The notes beneath the pieces were generated by a model. It was given only the letters and a program-made list of their open reading frames with translations. It did not search any database and was not told where the DNA came from. Both the position numbers and the translations under genes were made by a program. Below, in pieces: positions 11,760 to 23,919 of a stretch of DNA of 64,000 bases (position 1 is the first letter of the stretch; every line of letters starts with the position of its first letter). The DNA is from Aurelia coerulea (taxonomy: Eukaryota; Cnidaria; Scyphozoa; Semaeostomeae; Ulmaridae): the NCBI GenBank assembly GCA_039566865.1, contig CM076953.1, positions 4,588,001 through 4,652,000 of the forward strand. Direction: 5' to 3'.

Positions 11760-13150
11760 CTTTGCCAGTTTTCTCTCGTTTTTGGATGTGACATCATCAA
11801 AAATTCTTCATCGGAAACCGTGTAACCTATTGACTCTGGTGTAACCTATGAAGTTGATTTTTGTCGCGAGACTGAGGAAAATGTTGAAAATGGCATCAGT
11901 GCAAAACTTTCGTTTGATATTTTATTCTAATCTTAATGATTTATGATTTTGATTTTATATTTTTTATCCATGGTAGCCCCTCAGTAATAATAATTGAATT
12001 GCAGGGGGTTAAGCTAAAAACTTACAAATAACTAATGATTGACAATAGAAACGAAATTTGCTATGAAACCTAACCTAAACCTAAACTAATTAAGCCATAG
12101 CAGTTTGAATTTTGCAGAATTTTTTCCTTGCATGCAACGCACGACAGACGAAATCGCAGCATTTTTGTCCAGACCAAGATTTGATTTTGTTTTTGAACTC
12201 AGCAAGAGTTGTGGGATCTTTGATGAATGTGGAACGGTAGCCCAAACTAGTGGGCCTCTGGAACGAATCGATTCTGAGCCATATATGTAACAGTTCTAAT
12301 TCTTGAAAGAGAAGAATGGTTTCTTAATTTTCATTTTCACAAAAAAATCGGTCATAAGAAACTGTACGTTTCTCTGATACGCACAGTTATTGATCTATCC
12401 ATTTCCATCTAACTTCATCTAGGAGTTTCACCGAGTCACTTCTTACGTACCACAGAGACTCATTTTCGATTTTTGTACCCCTGTTTGAAATTATTCATTT
12501 TGTTGGAACTGCACGGCTTTGGTACTTATAGACAAGTTCTTTTTGGGCGTAAGGTGTAAATCCTTGACTTTCACGCCAAGAAAACCTAATCCCAAAAAAA
12601 CTGTTGTTTCGAGAACTCAAACTTTCAAGATGATAAATTTTAGGCCTTTGGTCGGGCCTCCTAATGCGCGGCATAATGACGTAAATCAAATTTAGATAAC
12701 GTTATCGGACACAAATGCAGTCAAAAAACCACGCGCTGCTGTCTTTAAGGGAATCAACCGCAAGATCTTACAAGGATTGTAGTTAGCAAAGATAGCAAAA
12801 TTCATGAAAATGCGCTGTTATCACACGTTGTATGCTAACAAACATCAGATAGAATGAAAGAACGAAGATATGAAGTCAAATTGGCGAACAGTGCTGATAT
12901 GCCATCATGTTAGGGCCTCGTTTAAAAGTCAGCCTTGATTCTGTGTTGTAATAGGCTTCTGCAAACTGCAATGATATCTTTGGTTTTCTGGGGGTAATAG
13001 TTAAGGTGGTAGTTGATACTTGGAAGAAACGCATAACTTTGAATATCATCATGAAAGAAGGAAAATATTCACTTTATTTCGGTTACTTTTGTACTTTCAA
13101 ATAATTATATTAACATACAGTCGACATCATTGACCCTCTGGACACTCTCG
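11760..13150. other. Unannotated interval
   Basis: No gene recognised. A short TAAGAAACT-like fragment lies near 12340-12375. Confidence 0.5.
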
Positions 13151-13154
13151 ACCC

Positions 13155-13580
13155 TACACGTTTTTTTCTATAAGAAACTGGTTTATAAGAAACTAGTACT
13201 ACGATGACCAAAAATTTAAGAAACTCTAGTACTACGCTCAAGAACAGTTAAGAAACTCTAAAACTTTATTTCTGTATGTCTCTCTTATTCTATGTCTCTC
13301 TAACAAAGGTACATTCGTCTTTTCTTGACTTTTAACTGCAAAATTGGTAAATTTTTGCCTTGATGTGCATGGTTTCTTCTTGGTGACAATGTCAATGCAA
13401 AATGGAAGCCCTTTCTCGAGAAGAAGGCTCAACTTCGAACAATACCGCAATTTTAGGCCCAAAAAAATAAGAAACTAATCAAGAAACTTTTACTACTAAA
13501 ACACCGAAATTTTCATGCGAAATTAAGAAACTTTTAGTACTAAGTGCTGATCCAAGTTTCTTCTATAAAAAAACCGTGTA
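13155..13580. mobile_element. TAAGAAACT-family foldback element, copy 2
   Basis: Starts TACACGTTTTTTT, with ATAAGAAACTGGTTTATAAG inside; ends AGTTTCTTCTATAAAAAAAC and CGTGTA. The interior is nearly identical to the copy at 17073. No TSD was found. Confidence 0.75.
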
Positions 13581-13594
13581 CTCTATGGATGCAA

Positions 13595-13690
13595 TGACCT
13601 ACTCATCACCGCTCTGTAAGGAATATGCCCTCTGGTCGTAGATGCTCTTTGAGTGTAAGGAATATGCCCTTCAAGTGTAGATGATGACCT
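13595..13690. repeat. Short direct repeat
   Basis: TGTAAGGAATATGCCCT occurs twice (about 13615 and 13657), each followed by a TGTAGATG or CGTAGATG motif. Confidence 0.6.
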
Positions 13691-14794
13691 GATAGGTTTA
13701 CTGCTAAAACGCACTTCATTATCAGACTATCTACTTTGGGACTTCCCTGGGTTGCTCTTTTTAGAGGTTAACAATGTAGCAAAAATCAGTACGCAAAGAA
13801 TTCAGGTAAAAAGCTGGGAGTTTTGCAATTTGGTCATGTGTTTCTCACATGAATGAGTTGTTTACAGTAATGTTTAGTAACTGCAGAAGCTATGCTTGCC
13901 AATTGCCCACGCTTTCATGTGTATCAAGGAATGCGGCTAAAAGTGCCGAAAATTTCACTGACCCTCACTATTTCGGAAATCCTTTTATTTTCTCTAGAAA
14001 TCCTTGAAACCCTCTAGAAATACTTTTTCTCACACAGAAATATCGTACACTCCTTCAGGGAGTGATACACCCCTCGTAGCTGACCGTAGCTGACTATCAC
14101 CTTTTACGTTTTTCGGCAAAGATTCTTGCAAAGTTTTACAGCTTCGTCGGTTTTCCCTTGTCGTGAATTTGAGGCCTGGTTGACCTTTTAGATTTGAAGC
14201 CAGGCACTTTTTGCATGCGTCTTATCAGCCGAGACCGGGATCTTTGCCCCCCCCCCCCCCGCTTTGCTATATTTGTCGAATAGGCCTATGCCCCCTGTGC
14301 CGCAGGAAGACTGTTTGTAGATGAAGGTAGTATTTTAATTATGAGTAGCGTCCAGCAGCCTATCGCTAGCGATAACTACTGCCATGTAATCGGTCATCAG
14401 TCTACGGACGTACTCGAATTACAAAAATGCACAACTTAGAGAAAGGGCAAGAAGGGAGGGAATTTTATAGGAACAGGACAAATCCATTTGAGGATAAAAT
14501 CTGATTGATAGAGACGCGTTTACAAAAGCAGAGTGTCCTTCAAGGTTGCTCTGTTGCTTTAATCTAACGTTATGTTAATTAAGTGAGTGCAGCATATGAG
14601 TGGACCAAATAGATCACGGACGTTTTTGATGTGGCAGGTTAGCAAATTACATCTCTGCAAGCCTTCGCTGTGTCCACGTGACCAAGGGGATGGCGCGGGT
14701 GTCTAGAATAATTACCTAATTCCCTATGTATCACTGCGGTAAACCTTGCTCAACAGGGACTCAGAATGAAGAAGTAGAAAAGGTGATCGTATGC

Positions 14795-14913
14795 TAGACT
14801 GATTACAATTCGTCGTAAATTTCGCTCCTGTTTGAGAGAGCGATTCCATTCAATTCAATTAGTAATTCAACTCAATAGCGAGCGAAAACTAGGGACGAAC
14901 TGTAATAAGTCTA
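14795..14913. mobile_element. MITE with perfect 9-bp TSD, family C copy 1
   Basis: Ends TAGACTGATTACAATTCGTC and GACGAACTGTAATAAGTCTA. Exact 9-bp repeats ATCGTATGC flank it (14786-14794, 14914-14922). TSD length fits Mutator-type mobilisation. Confidence 0.9.
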
Positions 14914-15089
14914 ATCGTATGCCTAGGCCTGTTCTCAGCTATCAAATCACAGAAACTAAATGCAGCAAAAATCACATTCGGTGCTCGATTCGGTGCATAG
15001 CTAATGACGAAAAGTTGGCAACACACGGTCGATTAAAGCTTGATTCCTAATCTTCAAATCTTCTGAGTTGCTTGCCGCCAGAACTTCTA

Positions 15090-15195
15090 ATGACAAGGGC
15101 CTAAATATAGGCTCAAGTTTTCAGAGTAATCTTATGAGTCTCTGTAGACCGAAGTTAGTGATATTATTCAAGTGCAGAAGGAAGCAAGGGACTTG
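15090..15195. repeat. Dispersed repeat, family D copy 1
   Basis: GGGCCTAAATA, then ATTATGAGTCT-like, GACCGAAGT and AAGGGACT blocks in order. Also found at about 32280-32395 and 38840-38950. Confidence 0.6.
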
Positions 15196-15689
15196 GATAG
15201 TAAGTCTAGCTGCGGGTGTCAAGTTTGCACTCAAAATAATGTGCTACCTCTGCGTGTCTTCACAAAAATAGAGAATGGGTATCTGACTATCTGACTATCA
15301 TTATCACCTTCAGGTGTGTGAGTAGACAAAAGAAGGTTGAACGCAAACACCTTGGGACACTTAAATTTTAATAGCTTTGTTATCATTACTTTTGATAGTC
15401 GTCCTTTGGGCAAAGCGACAGAGTGAATTTTATATCTTTTGCAGCAAAACAGGAGAGGGCAGAGTTGACGGACAGAGGCAGCGGCTCAAAGCTTCTCTTG
15501 CAAAACAGTAGGGCCATAGGCATAGGGGCAACCATTTCTCTCCAAAAAATCGAAGGGATTTTTAACAAATCCAGCTCTTTACTTCCATTTTCAGGGATTT
15601 TAGAAAATTTCAAATCGAAGGGGTTTTGCTGAATTGTACGAGATTTTCAGCAGTTGTCTGTAGCCAAATTTCACACCATCTAACGCCGA

Positions 15690-15912
15690 GTATCAAAAAG
15701 ATTATATTTTCTACGGTAAAGCTAGCTGGTTGGAAGTGTTATTTCATTGTTTTTCTGTGTATTTTTACGTTTTGGGGAATACTATTCACCGATTTTCTCT
15801 AAAATCAGCTATCACTTCAAGGGAAAAACTGTAGAGCCGGATGAAAAATCATTTCTTGGAGTGCAAACCCCCGTACAATTGGAATTCAAGTACCCCCCCC
15901 CTCCCCTCCTGG
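15690..15912. mobile_element. Half copy of the 11288 element, reversed
   Basis: GAGCCGGATGAAAAAT, CTTGGAGTGCA and CCCGTACAATTG match the reverse complement of the left half of the element at 11288. It ends in a C run; the other half is missing. Confidence 0.65.
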
Positions 15913-16149
15913 GGCTTAACGACAACTTTGCCAAGGTAGCTTTGACATTGCCAAATGTTCTTGAATTTTGCGAAATCGTGCTTTCAAAAGTTCCTTAGTG
16001 CTTCTCAAATATTTTCCGGCCCTCTCTATCCTAGTTTCTTACAAAGAGCTTCTTTTCTTCTTTTATTAAGAAAAAAGCCAGTACTGAGGACACAAAAGGG
16101 TAAAAGACAATATATCCCCTCCCCAAGCAGAATATTGAAATAAAACTAA

Positions 16150-16485
16150 AAATACAGTTGCTTAGGGTATTATCCCTAATTCACGTAACCTCCCAAGATA
16201 TTGTTTCATTTTCATTTGCATTTTAATATTATTTATGCACGGATCGTAAAGTAAACAGGGGCCCCCTCTCTGTCTGCTTTTAAATGTAGATTAAGTAGAA
16301 AATTGCTTTCATTTTTACATTTATTCCAAGTTAACATTGTAAATATTCCTTTTTATTTTAGTATCATTGTAATTAGGTTTTGCCACGGCCGGCCCCCTGA
16401 AAAGCAGCCAGTCTTGCTGATGGGGCCACCGTGTATAAAGAATTTAAAATGAAATGAAATGAAATGAAATGAAATGAAATGAAAA
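16150..16485 (+). mobile_element. LINE 3' UTR and tail
   Basis: An AT-rich stretch ends in the motif GATGGGGCCACCGTGTATAAA followed by a (GAAAT)n tail at 16447-16484. This is the usual look of a non-LTR retrotransposon 3' terminus with a microsatellite tail. No coding part is recognisable upstream, so it is a strongly 5'-truncated copy. Confidence 0.6.
16447..16484. repeat. (GAAAT)n microsatellite
   Basis: About seven tandem GAAAT units forming the tail of the LINE fragment. Confidence 0.95.
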
Positions 16486-16538
16486 AGGGCTCATGGATAA
16501 GTGACAAGATGCCTTTCCTTTTATTGCTCAGTTTTGAG

Positions 16539-16714
16539 CATAAGCGTACGAGGCGGGGGGGCCGGGGGGGCGGCAGCCCCCCCAACTTTAGAAAAATTAT
16601 CGAAAATGAGCCCCAATCGGGCAAAAAAATGCCCTCAGTCGGGCAAAAATTATGCTAAACAATGGACTTTGTGTTGGGCAGCCCCCCTAGATTTTTTCTT
16701 CCCGTACGCTTATG
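16539..16714. mobile_element. Small inverted-repeat element
   Basis: CATAAGCGTACG at left faces CGTACGCTTATG at right, each followed by a G- or C-rich block. No clear TSD. Confidence 0.65.
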
Positions 16715-17072
16715 AAAAGGCAACGCATAAATATGTATGAAAAGTATGAAATTTCCAGGATTCTCTTGACGGTCCGTTGTCCGTTTGAGGGTCGATGTAA
16801 TAAGTAGGAAATAACATCGAGACTTTCACTAAAGGCGGTCTAAGATCTTTAAGTTCTGTATCAACGAATACTTTTTATGAATGCGAAGAAAAAATAGAAC
16901 CGGACAAGGGTAGGAGAACAGCTTTTGAGTTTAAATCTTTGAGGGCTACATCACAGCAAAAAAATTGTGCACGACTTTGAAAGCATCTTTTTGCTTTCAA
17001 AATTCTGAGAAAGTCCCTAAACATCCTATTGTTGCAGAAAGATTAGAAAATTTCGTAAGCTTTTTAGAGAAT

Positions 17073-17493
17073 GCACGTTTTTTTTATAAGAAACTGGTTT
17101 ATAAGAAACTAGTACTACGATGACCAAAAATTTAAGAAACTCTAGTACTACGCTCAAGAACAGTTAAGAAACTCTGAAACTCTATTTCTGTATGCCTCTC
17201 TTATTCTTTGTCTCTCTAACAAAGGTACCTTCGTCTTTTCTTGACTTTTAACTGCAAAATTGGTAAATTTTTGCCTTGATGTGCATGGCTTCTTCTTGAT
17301 GACAATGTCAATGCAAATGGAAGCCCTTTGTCGAGAAGAAGGCTGAACTTCGAACAATACCGCAATTTTAGGCCCAAAAAAATAAGAAACTAATTAAGAA
17401 ACTTTTACTACTAAAACATCGAAATTTTCATGCAAAATTAAGAAACTTTTAGTACTAAGTGCTGATCCAAGTTTCTTATAAAAAAAACGTGTA
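17073..17493. mobile_element. TAAGAAACT-family foldback element, copy 3
   Basis: Matches the copy at 13155 across about 420 bases with few differences, including the AGTACTACGATGACC and TTAGTACTAAGTGCTG blocks. Confidence 0.78.
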
Positions 17494-17499
17494 CTGTAT

Positions 17500-18757
17500 T
17501 TAGTCGTGAAGATATTCCAGTGTTGTTTAGTGCCTGAGGAAATGGCCCCATCCTGATCAACCCTTATTCTGTTGTTGCAGGTTTCCAGTGAAGCATCCTT
17601 TTATTTGCTAGAATAGCCATGTAGCTACTGTTTAAGTTTTGAAGAAGTCATGCCAAGAAAATTGTATTTACCACCTCTGTTACCACCAAGAAACCTGACG
17701 TAAACAACTGCTCTGTTTCAATTGTACTTAACGCCAGAAGCTTGTCCTTTTCTGGTGGCCATATTTAAAATGGGCCTGCTAACTGAGATGAACTACCGGA
17801 CAAGAATACCAAAAATTGATTAGTTTTTAAAAATGCAGGGTCACAAACGGTGGATGCGTTTCCTTCAGTGTTTGAAGGTTCGGTTCTGAACTTTGTTATA
17901 CTGTAAGGTTCAAAACTTTGGGTCCATTTCTTGCAATGAAGAGTTTCCTGCAGAATTTAATTCTAAAACAAAACTTAAACCATTCAGGGCCTTTCAGTAT
18001 TGGGTTGGCAGTGTACTTTTTATTTGAAAAAATTTGCAACTTATAACAAAGTTGAGAAAGTTTCTTTGACTTCAAATCATCGACATATGATTGCTTCTGG
18101 TCTTGCTATGAGTTTCTTGATTTTCTGAAAGGGACTACTGCAGTTTTTCAATAAAAAGGTTTCATATAAAAATGACCAGTGCTATGTATTCTTTAGACTT
18201 AAATTATTATGATTGCAAAATGAAAATTCGATAACAATTATTGCTGGAGGCAAGTGCGAAAACGAAAGGTCTAAAATCATGTGTTCGTTGTGAGTGAAAG
18301 GGCATCGCAGAAGCAACAAATGGACGCAAGTATTGCCAAGAACACTGCATCGTTTTTTGGCAGGAAGCTTTAATTTTGTTGTGGGAAAAATAATACGATT
18401 TTCTCCGCCTACCTCCTGAAATTTATCCAAAGTTTCGCGTCTCAACTTGACCCCTTTGATCTTTTCGATGTGTGTAGAAGAATAAGGCGAATGTATTTAA
18501 CACCAAAAGTTGACAAAAAGCCTTTGCAATTAGGCTCATGTGGTTAAGGGATAACAATTTGAGAAGGACATCTGGGAATGAGTTCAACAATAAGATTTGT
18601 GCTTTGAGTATAGCCGATGGAATAAACAAAAGAGTGGCTGGGGGCTATGGGCCGCGGCCATTCATAACCACTTGTACAAACAGAAAGGCGAACAAAGGGA
18701 AGCGATTTTCACAAGTCAGGAATAGTCGTCATCTTCAGTTTAGTTTGCTTTCCGAAG
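17500..18757. other. Upstream region of Frizzled
   Basis: No coding region is supported. Any promoter or 5' UTR lies here, but I cannot point to a TATA box or splice site with confidence. Confidence 0.5.
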
Positions 18758-20836
18758 ATGGGAGGACGGAGTTTTGTCAGTCTGCTGCTAGGATGTTGTG
18801 TGTTGTTTATCAAGCTTGTTTATGGCCAAGGATTGAATGATGATGGAAAATGTGTGAAAGTACAAGTGCCAGAGTGTGATGGATGGAATTTTACACTTGT
18901 ACCAAATGATTTTTTGGGAGTTGAGTCACAAATTGATGCGAAAACACGAATCGCTGAATTCAAGCCACTCTACCGAGTAAATTGTGCACCAAATTTGAAG
19001 CTGTTTATTTGCTCAATGTCAGTTCCTCTCTGCTACTGGAAAGATGGGGTAGCCACACCAGTGTACCCCTGCCGATCAATGTGCGAGTTAGCACGAAAGG
19101 GTTGTGAACCTGTAATGAAGAAGTATAATTTCAACTGGCCCGATTTATTGAATTGCGATAGACTTCCGAGAGATGGGTCTAAGCAAGTTTGTATGTCGAA
19201 TCCGAAAGAGAGTAAAAATAAAGCAAAGGAGAAAAAGAACAAGAATAAACATGGAAAAAACACGACGATCGATTTCAAAGAAAGTTGTATGCAACACAAA
19301 GATTTCGTTTACGTGAGTGACGGTGAAAATCACGATTGCTCGCCAAAATGCAATGCCAGCGTCGTGTATCAAAAAAGACAAAAGTCTTTTATCGAAGCGT
19401 GGATAAGTACATGGTCAATTATATGTTTTTTATCAACTCTTTTGACAGTCTCGACCTTTCTCATCGACCCGACACGGTTTCACTATCCAGAAAGACCGAT
19501 CATATTTTTATCGATGTGTTATAACCTGTATTCTGTTGGTTATTTGGTGAGAGTGTTTGCAGGGCGCGAAACCATCGTTTGTCAGAATTCATCACAGGGC
19601 AAACATCTCATTTCTGATGGCATGTCTAACACAACTTGCACAATCGTGTTCTTCATTTTGTATTTCTTCGGCATGGCTTCTGCTATTTGGTGGGTTATTT
19701 TGTCCTTAACATGGTTCTTATCAGCTGCTTTGAAATGGGGACATGAAGCCGTTGAGAAGTATTCCTCCATCTTCCACGCGCTTGCTTGGACAATTCCGAC
19801 AATTCAAACTATCGTCGCTTTGGTCACCCGAAAAGTCGACGCCGACGAGTTGTCAGGACTTTGTTTTGTCGGCACACGAAAGAGCGCTACTTTGCTATGG
19901 TTTGTTGTTATTCCTCTGTTTGTTTACCTTATTTTTGGTTCATGCTTTTTGCTTGGTGGATTTGTTGCCTTGATCAGAATCAGACGAGCCCTTCGAATGA
20001 AAGATACGAATACGCATAAATTAGAGCGATTGATGGTACGAATTGGAATCTTTTCCATGCTTTACTCAATCCCAGCAAGTTTCGTAGTCGGCTGCTTTTG
20101 GTATGAATACGAAACCCTGCAGAAAGTGGAGAAATACGCACATGATTTGCTGACCTGCCAACTTAATCCTGACTGCAAAGAAATCCAGACACCCGCATCT
20201 GCTATTCTTTACATGAAGTATTTCATGTTGCTTGTTGTCGGGGTAACGTCAGGGGCCTGGATCTGGTCATCAAAAACCTTGCAGTCGTGGAAGAAGTTTT
20301 ACTACAAATGCTGTGGAAAGGGGTATGACGATGATTTGAAAATCATCAGAGAAAAGGAATCGAAGAGAGCCAAAAATATGCATGCACAAGATCCCATGCA
20401 CAACATGCAGGCATATTCTCAAAACCAGAGGTCAGGAACAATGTACGACCTTGCACCCCCTATGACAATGAACACTGTAGTATCCCCAGCTCAGTATGTA
20501 AGCACTCATAGACCTATGGACTCAGGGCCTATGTACATGGGACAACGGCAGCCAGCAACACAGTTCATAACAAACCCCTCTGTTGGTCCAATCATGACAA
20601 CAATGGCACCAGTGGCTCAAATGGGACCAGGTGGAATGACCATCCAACAAACTGTACCATATTACACTATGCCCGTTGTGGCACAGTCGATTGTGTCTCA
20701 GCCAAGCTCAGGTGGACCTTATAAGAGTATGCCAAAACATGTCACGCCTCGTGGAAGCTCAAGTACGAGTCACTGTACCTCAGGAAGGACTACTGACAGT
20801 GAAAAATGTGGCAGCGGAGGCAGTAGGATTATCTGA
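18758..20836 (+). CDS. Frizzled-family Wnt receptor, single exon, Fz4/9/10-like
   Basis: A complete 692-residue ORF with an ATG in good context (A at -3, G at +4) and a TGA stop. In order: signal peptide (about 1-23); cysteine-rich Wnt-binding domain with ten cysteines (32, 40, 76, 85, 92, 105, 109, 116, 133, 145); Lys-rich linker (about 152-168); seven membrane segments (about 215-236, 247-268, 293-321, 337-357, 378-407, 424-446, 484-505); the Dishevelled-binding KTxxxW motif KTLQSW at 506-511; and a long Met/Pro/Ser/Gly-rich cytoplasmic tail of about 180 residues ending GGSRII. The family is plasma-membrane receptors for Wnt acting through Dishevelled. The motifs YPERPIIFLSMCY, DELSGLC and KTLQSW recall the vertebrate FZD4/9/10 group, but a tree is needed for the subfamily. 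Lack of introns fits many Frizzled genes. The tail is unusually long and lacks a recognisable C-terminal PDZ ligand. The first AATAAA downstream is at about 21625. Confidence 0.97.
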   Translation: MGGRSFVSLLLGCCVLFIKLVYGQGLNDDGKCVKVQVPECDGWNFTLVPNDFLGVESQIDAKTRIAEFKPLYRVNCAPNLKLFICSMSVPLCYWKDGVATPVYPCRSMCELARKGCEPVMKKYNFNWPDLLNCDRLPRDGSKQVCMSNPKESKNKAKEKKNKNKHGKNTTIDFKESCMQHKDFVYVSDGENHDCSPKCNASVVYQKRQKSFIEAWISTWSIICFLSTLLTVSTFLIDPTRFHYPERPIIFLSMCYNLYSVGYLVRVFAGRETIVCQNSSQGKHLISDGMSNTTCTIVFFILYFFGMASAIWWVILSLTWFLSAALKWGHEAVEKYSSIFHALAWTIPTIQTIVALVTRKVDADELSGLCFVGTRKSATLLWFVVIPLFVYLIFGSCFLLGGFVALIRIRRALRMKDTNTHKLERLMVRIGIFSMLYSIPASFVVGCFWYEYETLQKVEKYAHDLLTCQLNPDCKEIQTPASAILYMKYFMLLVVGVTSGAWIWSSKTLQSWKKFYYKCCGKGYDDDLKIIREKESKRAKNMHAQDPMHNMQAYSQNQRSGTMYDLAPPMTMNTVVSPAQYVSTHRPMDSGPMYMGQRQPATQFITNPSVGPIMTTMAPVAQMGPGGMTIQQTVPYYTMPVVAQSIVSQPSSGGPYKSMPKHVTPRGSSSTSHCTSGRTTDSEKCGSGGSRII

Positions 20837-21840
20837 TTGCGAAGGCGGTTGAATCGTTTCGCGGGAAACTCGTCGAAGTTCGCGGGAAAATACTGCTAAC
20901 TAATACGCAGTTGAGTTCAGATCATGATGGCGAATCCGAAGCTGCAGAGTCTGAGTAGGAAGTATAAAGTCTGGCATGTTTCGAGGAGAAACCGCAGTTT
21001 TGTGGACTTTTCAGTTTGTTACTACAGTGAAGAACAACTGCAAAAATGGAGAAAAAGATTCAAAGTAGGACAGTATAGGACATTGAAGCGAGACTGTAAG
21101 TTATTTTTTTGACATTTTGATACTCTGTAAAGCTTTAACTAATGGGACTGACTAATTAGCTAATGATAGACGCAAGTAAATTTTCCATTATCACTCGAGG
21201 AATACCGTACGCCTTTGAGAAAGCTTTGTACGCTCTTGGGGGTAACAATGCACTAGAAAAGGGGCAGTTTCTGTCCCTGAATTCAACTCCGAAATCGTTC
21301 TTTGTTTCAATTTACGCATACCATGCCAGTGTTTGTAAGCAATAATGAAAAACTATCTTGAAATTACAAATTTGATTATGCAAGGTACCTCAGAGCTTTA
21401 TTTTTATTAATTTTCATCTGTAAAATATTTAGGGATACGCGTTTGAGCTTATTTTACTTACACCCACAAAATAACATGAAGATTGTGAGACCATAGAAAA
21501 TATCAAGTCAGTGAAATTCTAACCCTAAAAAATAGCAGCAATTTTCTTAACGCTGCAAAAAATAGATAAAATTTATTCAACAAACCAAAAAATTTAACTC
21601 CAAACGTCAGAAACCCAAAAACTAAATAAATTTCAGAAACCCAAAAAGTAACAAGGTCAAATGTCAACCCCAGAATATAACACCGGATCTCGGAGAAATC
21701 GGGGTAAATGTGTTAATCTAAACAAAATCGCGTATGGTATTTGGAAGAAGTGATCTTATTAGGAGCAAGCCATAGATAGTAGCTTGGCACGTGGATAACC
21801 ATCTGTTTATCATAAAAACTTGGTACTGTAGTATATACTA
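20837..21840. other. Frizzled 3' flank
   Basis: Probable 3' UTR at the start. The GTTCGCGGGAAA motif is nearly repeated at about 20855-20885. The only AATAAA seen is at about 21625. Small ORFs here have no family resemblance. Confidence 0.5.
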
Positions 21841-22052
21841 AATAATAGGTACTAGGAGAGAAACGGACGCACAAAGCAGACAAATTTTTCAGCACACTAA
21901 GACCTTTGAAACTTACGTTAGCATCAGAGTGTGACCGACTCCCTGACTAACTGTGTCATCACACTCTGATGATAACGTAAGTTTGAAAGGCCTCAATGTG
22001 CTGAAAAATTTGTCTGTTTTTTGCGTCCGTTTCTCTCCTAGTACCTATTATT
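21841..22052. mobile_element. 212-bp foldback element
   Basis: Arms start AATAATAGGTACTAGGAGAG and pair through GACAAATTTTTCAGCACA and ACTTACGTTAnCATCAGAGT towards the centre. No convincing TSD. Confidence 0.85.
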
Positions 22053-22361
22053 CTTTATCATATGTTGCTGCCAAGAACGAGGGAACGCTTAATCAGTGGT
22101 TAAAGTTCCGCTGTTTGCAAGGATGAGTGGTTAAAATCATCCGTCTTTCTCATATGAATTAGGTTGCCGTTGTAAAGGAAACTTTTAGCTTCCGCAACAT
22201 TTGCCTGCGCAAAATTGAAGGCCGGATCAATAATTTGATTTAATGGCCTGATAGAATTCTTTTGCCGCTACCTAAGAATTAGCCTAAGGAGAGGCCAAAA
22301 ATTCATTCGACCAAATTCATGAACCGAAATTTATCTGAGCAAAGTCGCCACTTTTAATGTA

Positions 22362-22591
22362 CAGTTAAGCTCGAAATTATTCATACCTATGCCAAATTTG
22401 GAGTATTTTCAATCGTTATATTTGCTAGCCAATTAACAAGATATTTCACTCCTTGAAATGTCTCTTGTAGCACTTGTTTCAGCCTTTTATCACATTGTTA
22501 CGAAACTTCAGCCACAGTAAAATTGGTCCTCAAATAGAACGATGCAAAATACTCAGAATTTGGCATAGGTATGTAATTTCGGGCTTAACGG
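22362..22591. mobile_element. TA-flanked MITE
   Basis: Ends CAGTTAAGCTCGAAATTA and TAATTTCGGGCTTAACG; CATACCTATGCCAAATT pairs with AATTTGGCATAGGTATG inside. TA on both sides (22360-22361, 22592-22593). Confidence 0.8.
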
Positions 22592-22599
22592 TACATCCA

Positions 22600-23495
22600 C
22601 TGATTTTTTGCCACCGAAATCCAACTATTCGAGTAAGCTAGCCCCTTAACCCCAGAAGATCCTTTTTTCCAATTAAGTATAGGGTAATTTAGAACTTTGA
22701 TACTTACGTAGGACGATAACAAATATTGCATTACTTAGTGCTTTATTATCTTATCGTTTGAGCTTCAAACATGAGTAGAAAACAAATTGTAAATATTTCC
22801 TAACGTTGGTTTAAAATTTGCGTTTTCTGTTTGCCATTCATCTCTATCTATTGGATTAGGCCAAACCTAGTGTTTATTGCGGGAATATGATAGAACTTTA
22901 GCTCCATTGACTTCGTTGAATCTTACGGAAATTAGTCAAAGCTGTTCTTTCTCATCGGAAATTCTCTGGTCAACTAATGTCTTTATCTGTTTCATGTTTC
23001 AAAGTTAAGAAATGTGCAACGGATCCCAGGACAATTGCCTTTTATTGGAAAAGCAAGGCTGCGCTAAGAAGTTATTCTGAAACAGTACGATATTTTGAAG
23101 TGATTTCCTTCAAAATACAGCTTCGAAGAGGAGTGGCCTAATGCTTAAAATAACTAAGACTAAAGCTTACAGTTGTGTGGTCTGCACGCAACTGCTTCAT
23201 AACAGTATGGGCAATAATTCAACGGCACTTTGGCCTAAGAGATCTCATGTTCTTACCAATTCGTTATCTTGATTCGTAAACACTGCCGAACATTTTGTAA
23301 TATCAGCTTTCCCTGGTCGTTCTTCGCCTTCTCTTGAGTTGGCCTGCTCCCACGCAGAGCATTTCAAACTGAAGCTATGGCAGCGCTATGCCCTGAAAGG
23401 GAAGGAAAAACTACAGTTCTTTTTGGCCATATCTATAAATTAAAAAAATCAATGGTGAGAGCAATATACCCAAATTGTTTGCCCTATGCCACTTT
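22600..23495. other. Unannotated interval
   Basis: No gene or clear repeat recognised. Confidence 0.5.
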
Positions 23496-23499
23496 TCCA

Positions 23500-23912
23500 T
23501 TACTCTCAAGTACCGAATAATCGTCCCCCCCCCCCCACGCTTATTAATTTTTGAAAAATTTTCCAACCCCCCCCCCCACTTTTATTCCAACCTCCCCTTT
23601 TATTAATTCTTGAAAAATAGAAGCTAATAGTGAACAAATTTTTTTAATAATTCCTCCTAAGAAATGTACTTACTGTATTTATTAACTTTATTCTCCTTTG
23701 TTTGTCTGACCCGTGTTACATACGTGTTTTACATACGTGGTACCCATGTTAGATACGTGTTTTACTAAGAAAACGAAAACAACTATTCTCAATTTTTCCA
23801 ACCCCCCCGATTGTTCCAACCCCCCCCCTATTATTATTATATTGAACCATTTCCAACCCCCCCCCCCCCCCGATTATTCTCACCCCCCCGTTTATTCGGT
23901 ACTTGAGAGTAA
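23500..23912. mobile_element. C-run-rich inverted-repeat element
   Basis: ACTCTCAAGTACCGAATAA at left faces TTATTCGGTACTTGAGAGT at right. Inside are repeated CCAACCCCCCC and TTATT motifs and three TACGTGT-type repeats near 23715-23760. Confidence 0.75.
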
Positions 23913-23919
23913 ATGAAAA

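Noticed and set aside
18538..18840. 100-residue ORF overlapping the Frizzled start
   Set aside because: It lies in another frame, has no family resemblance, and overlaps the signal-peptide region of a certain gene.
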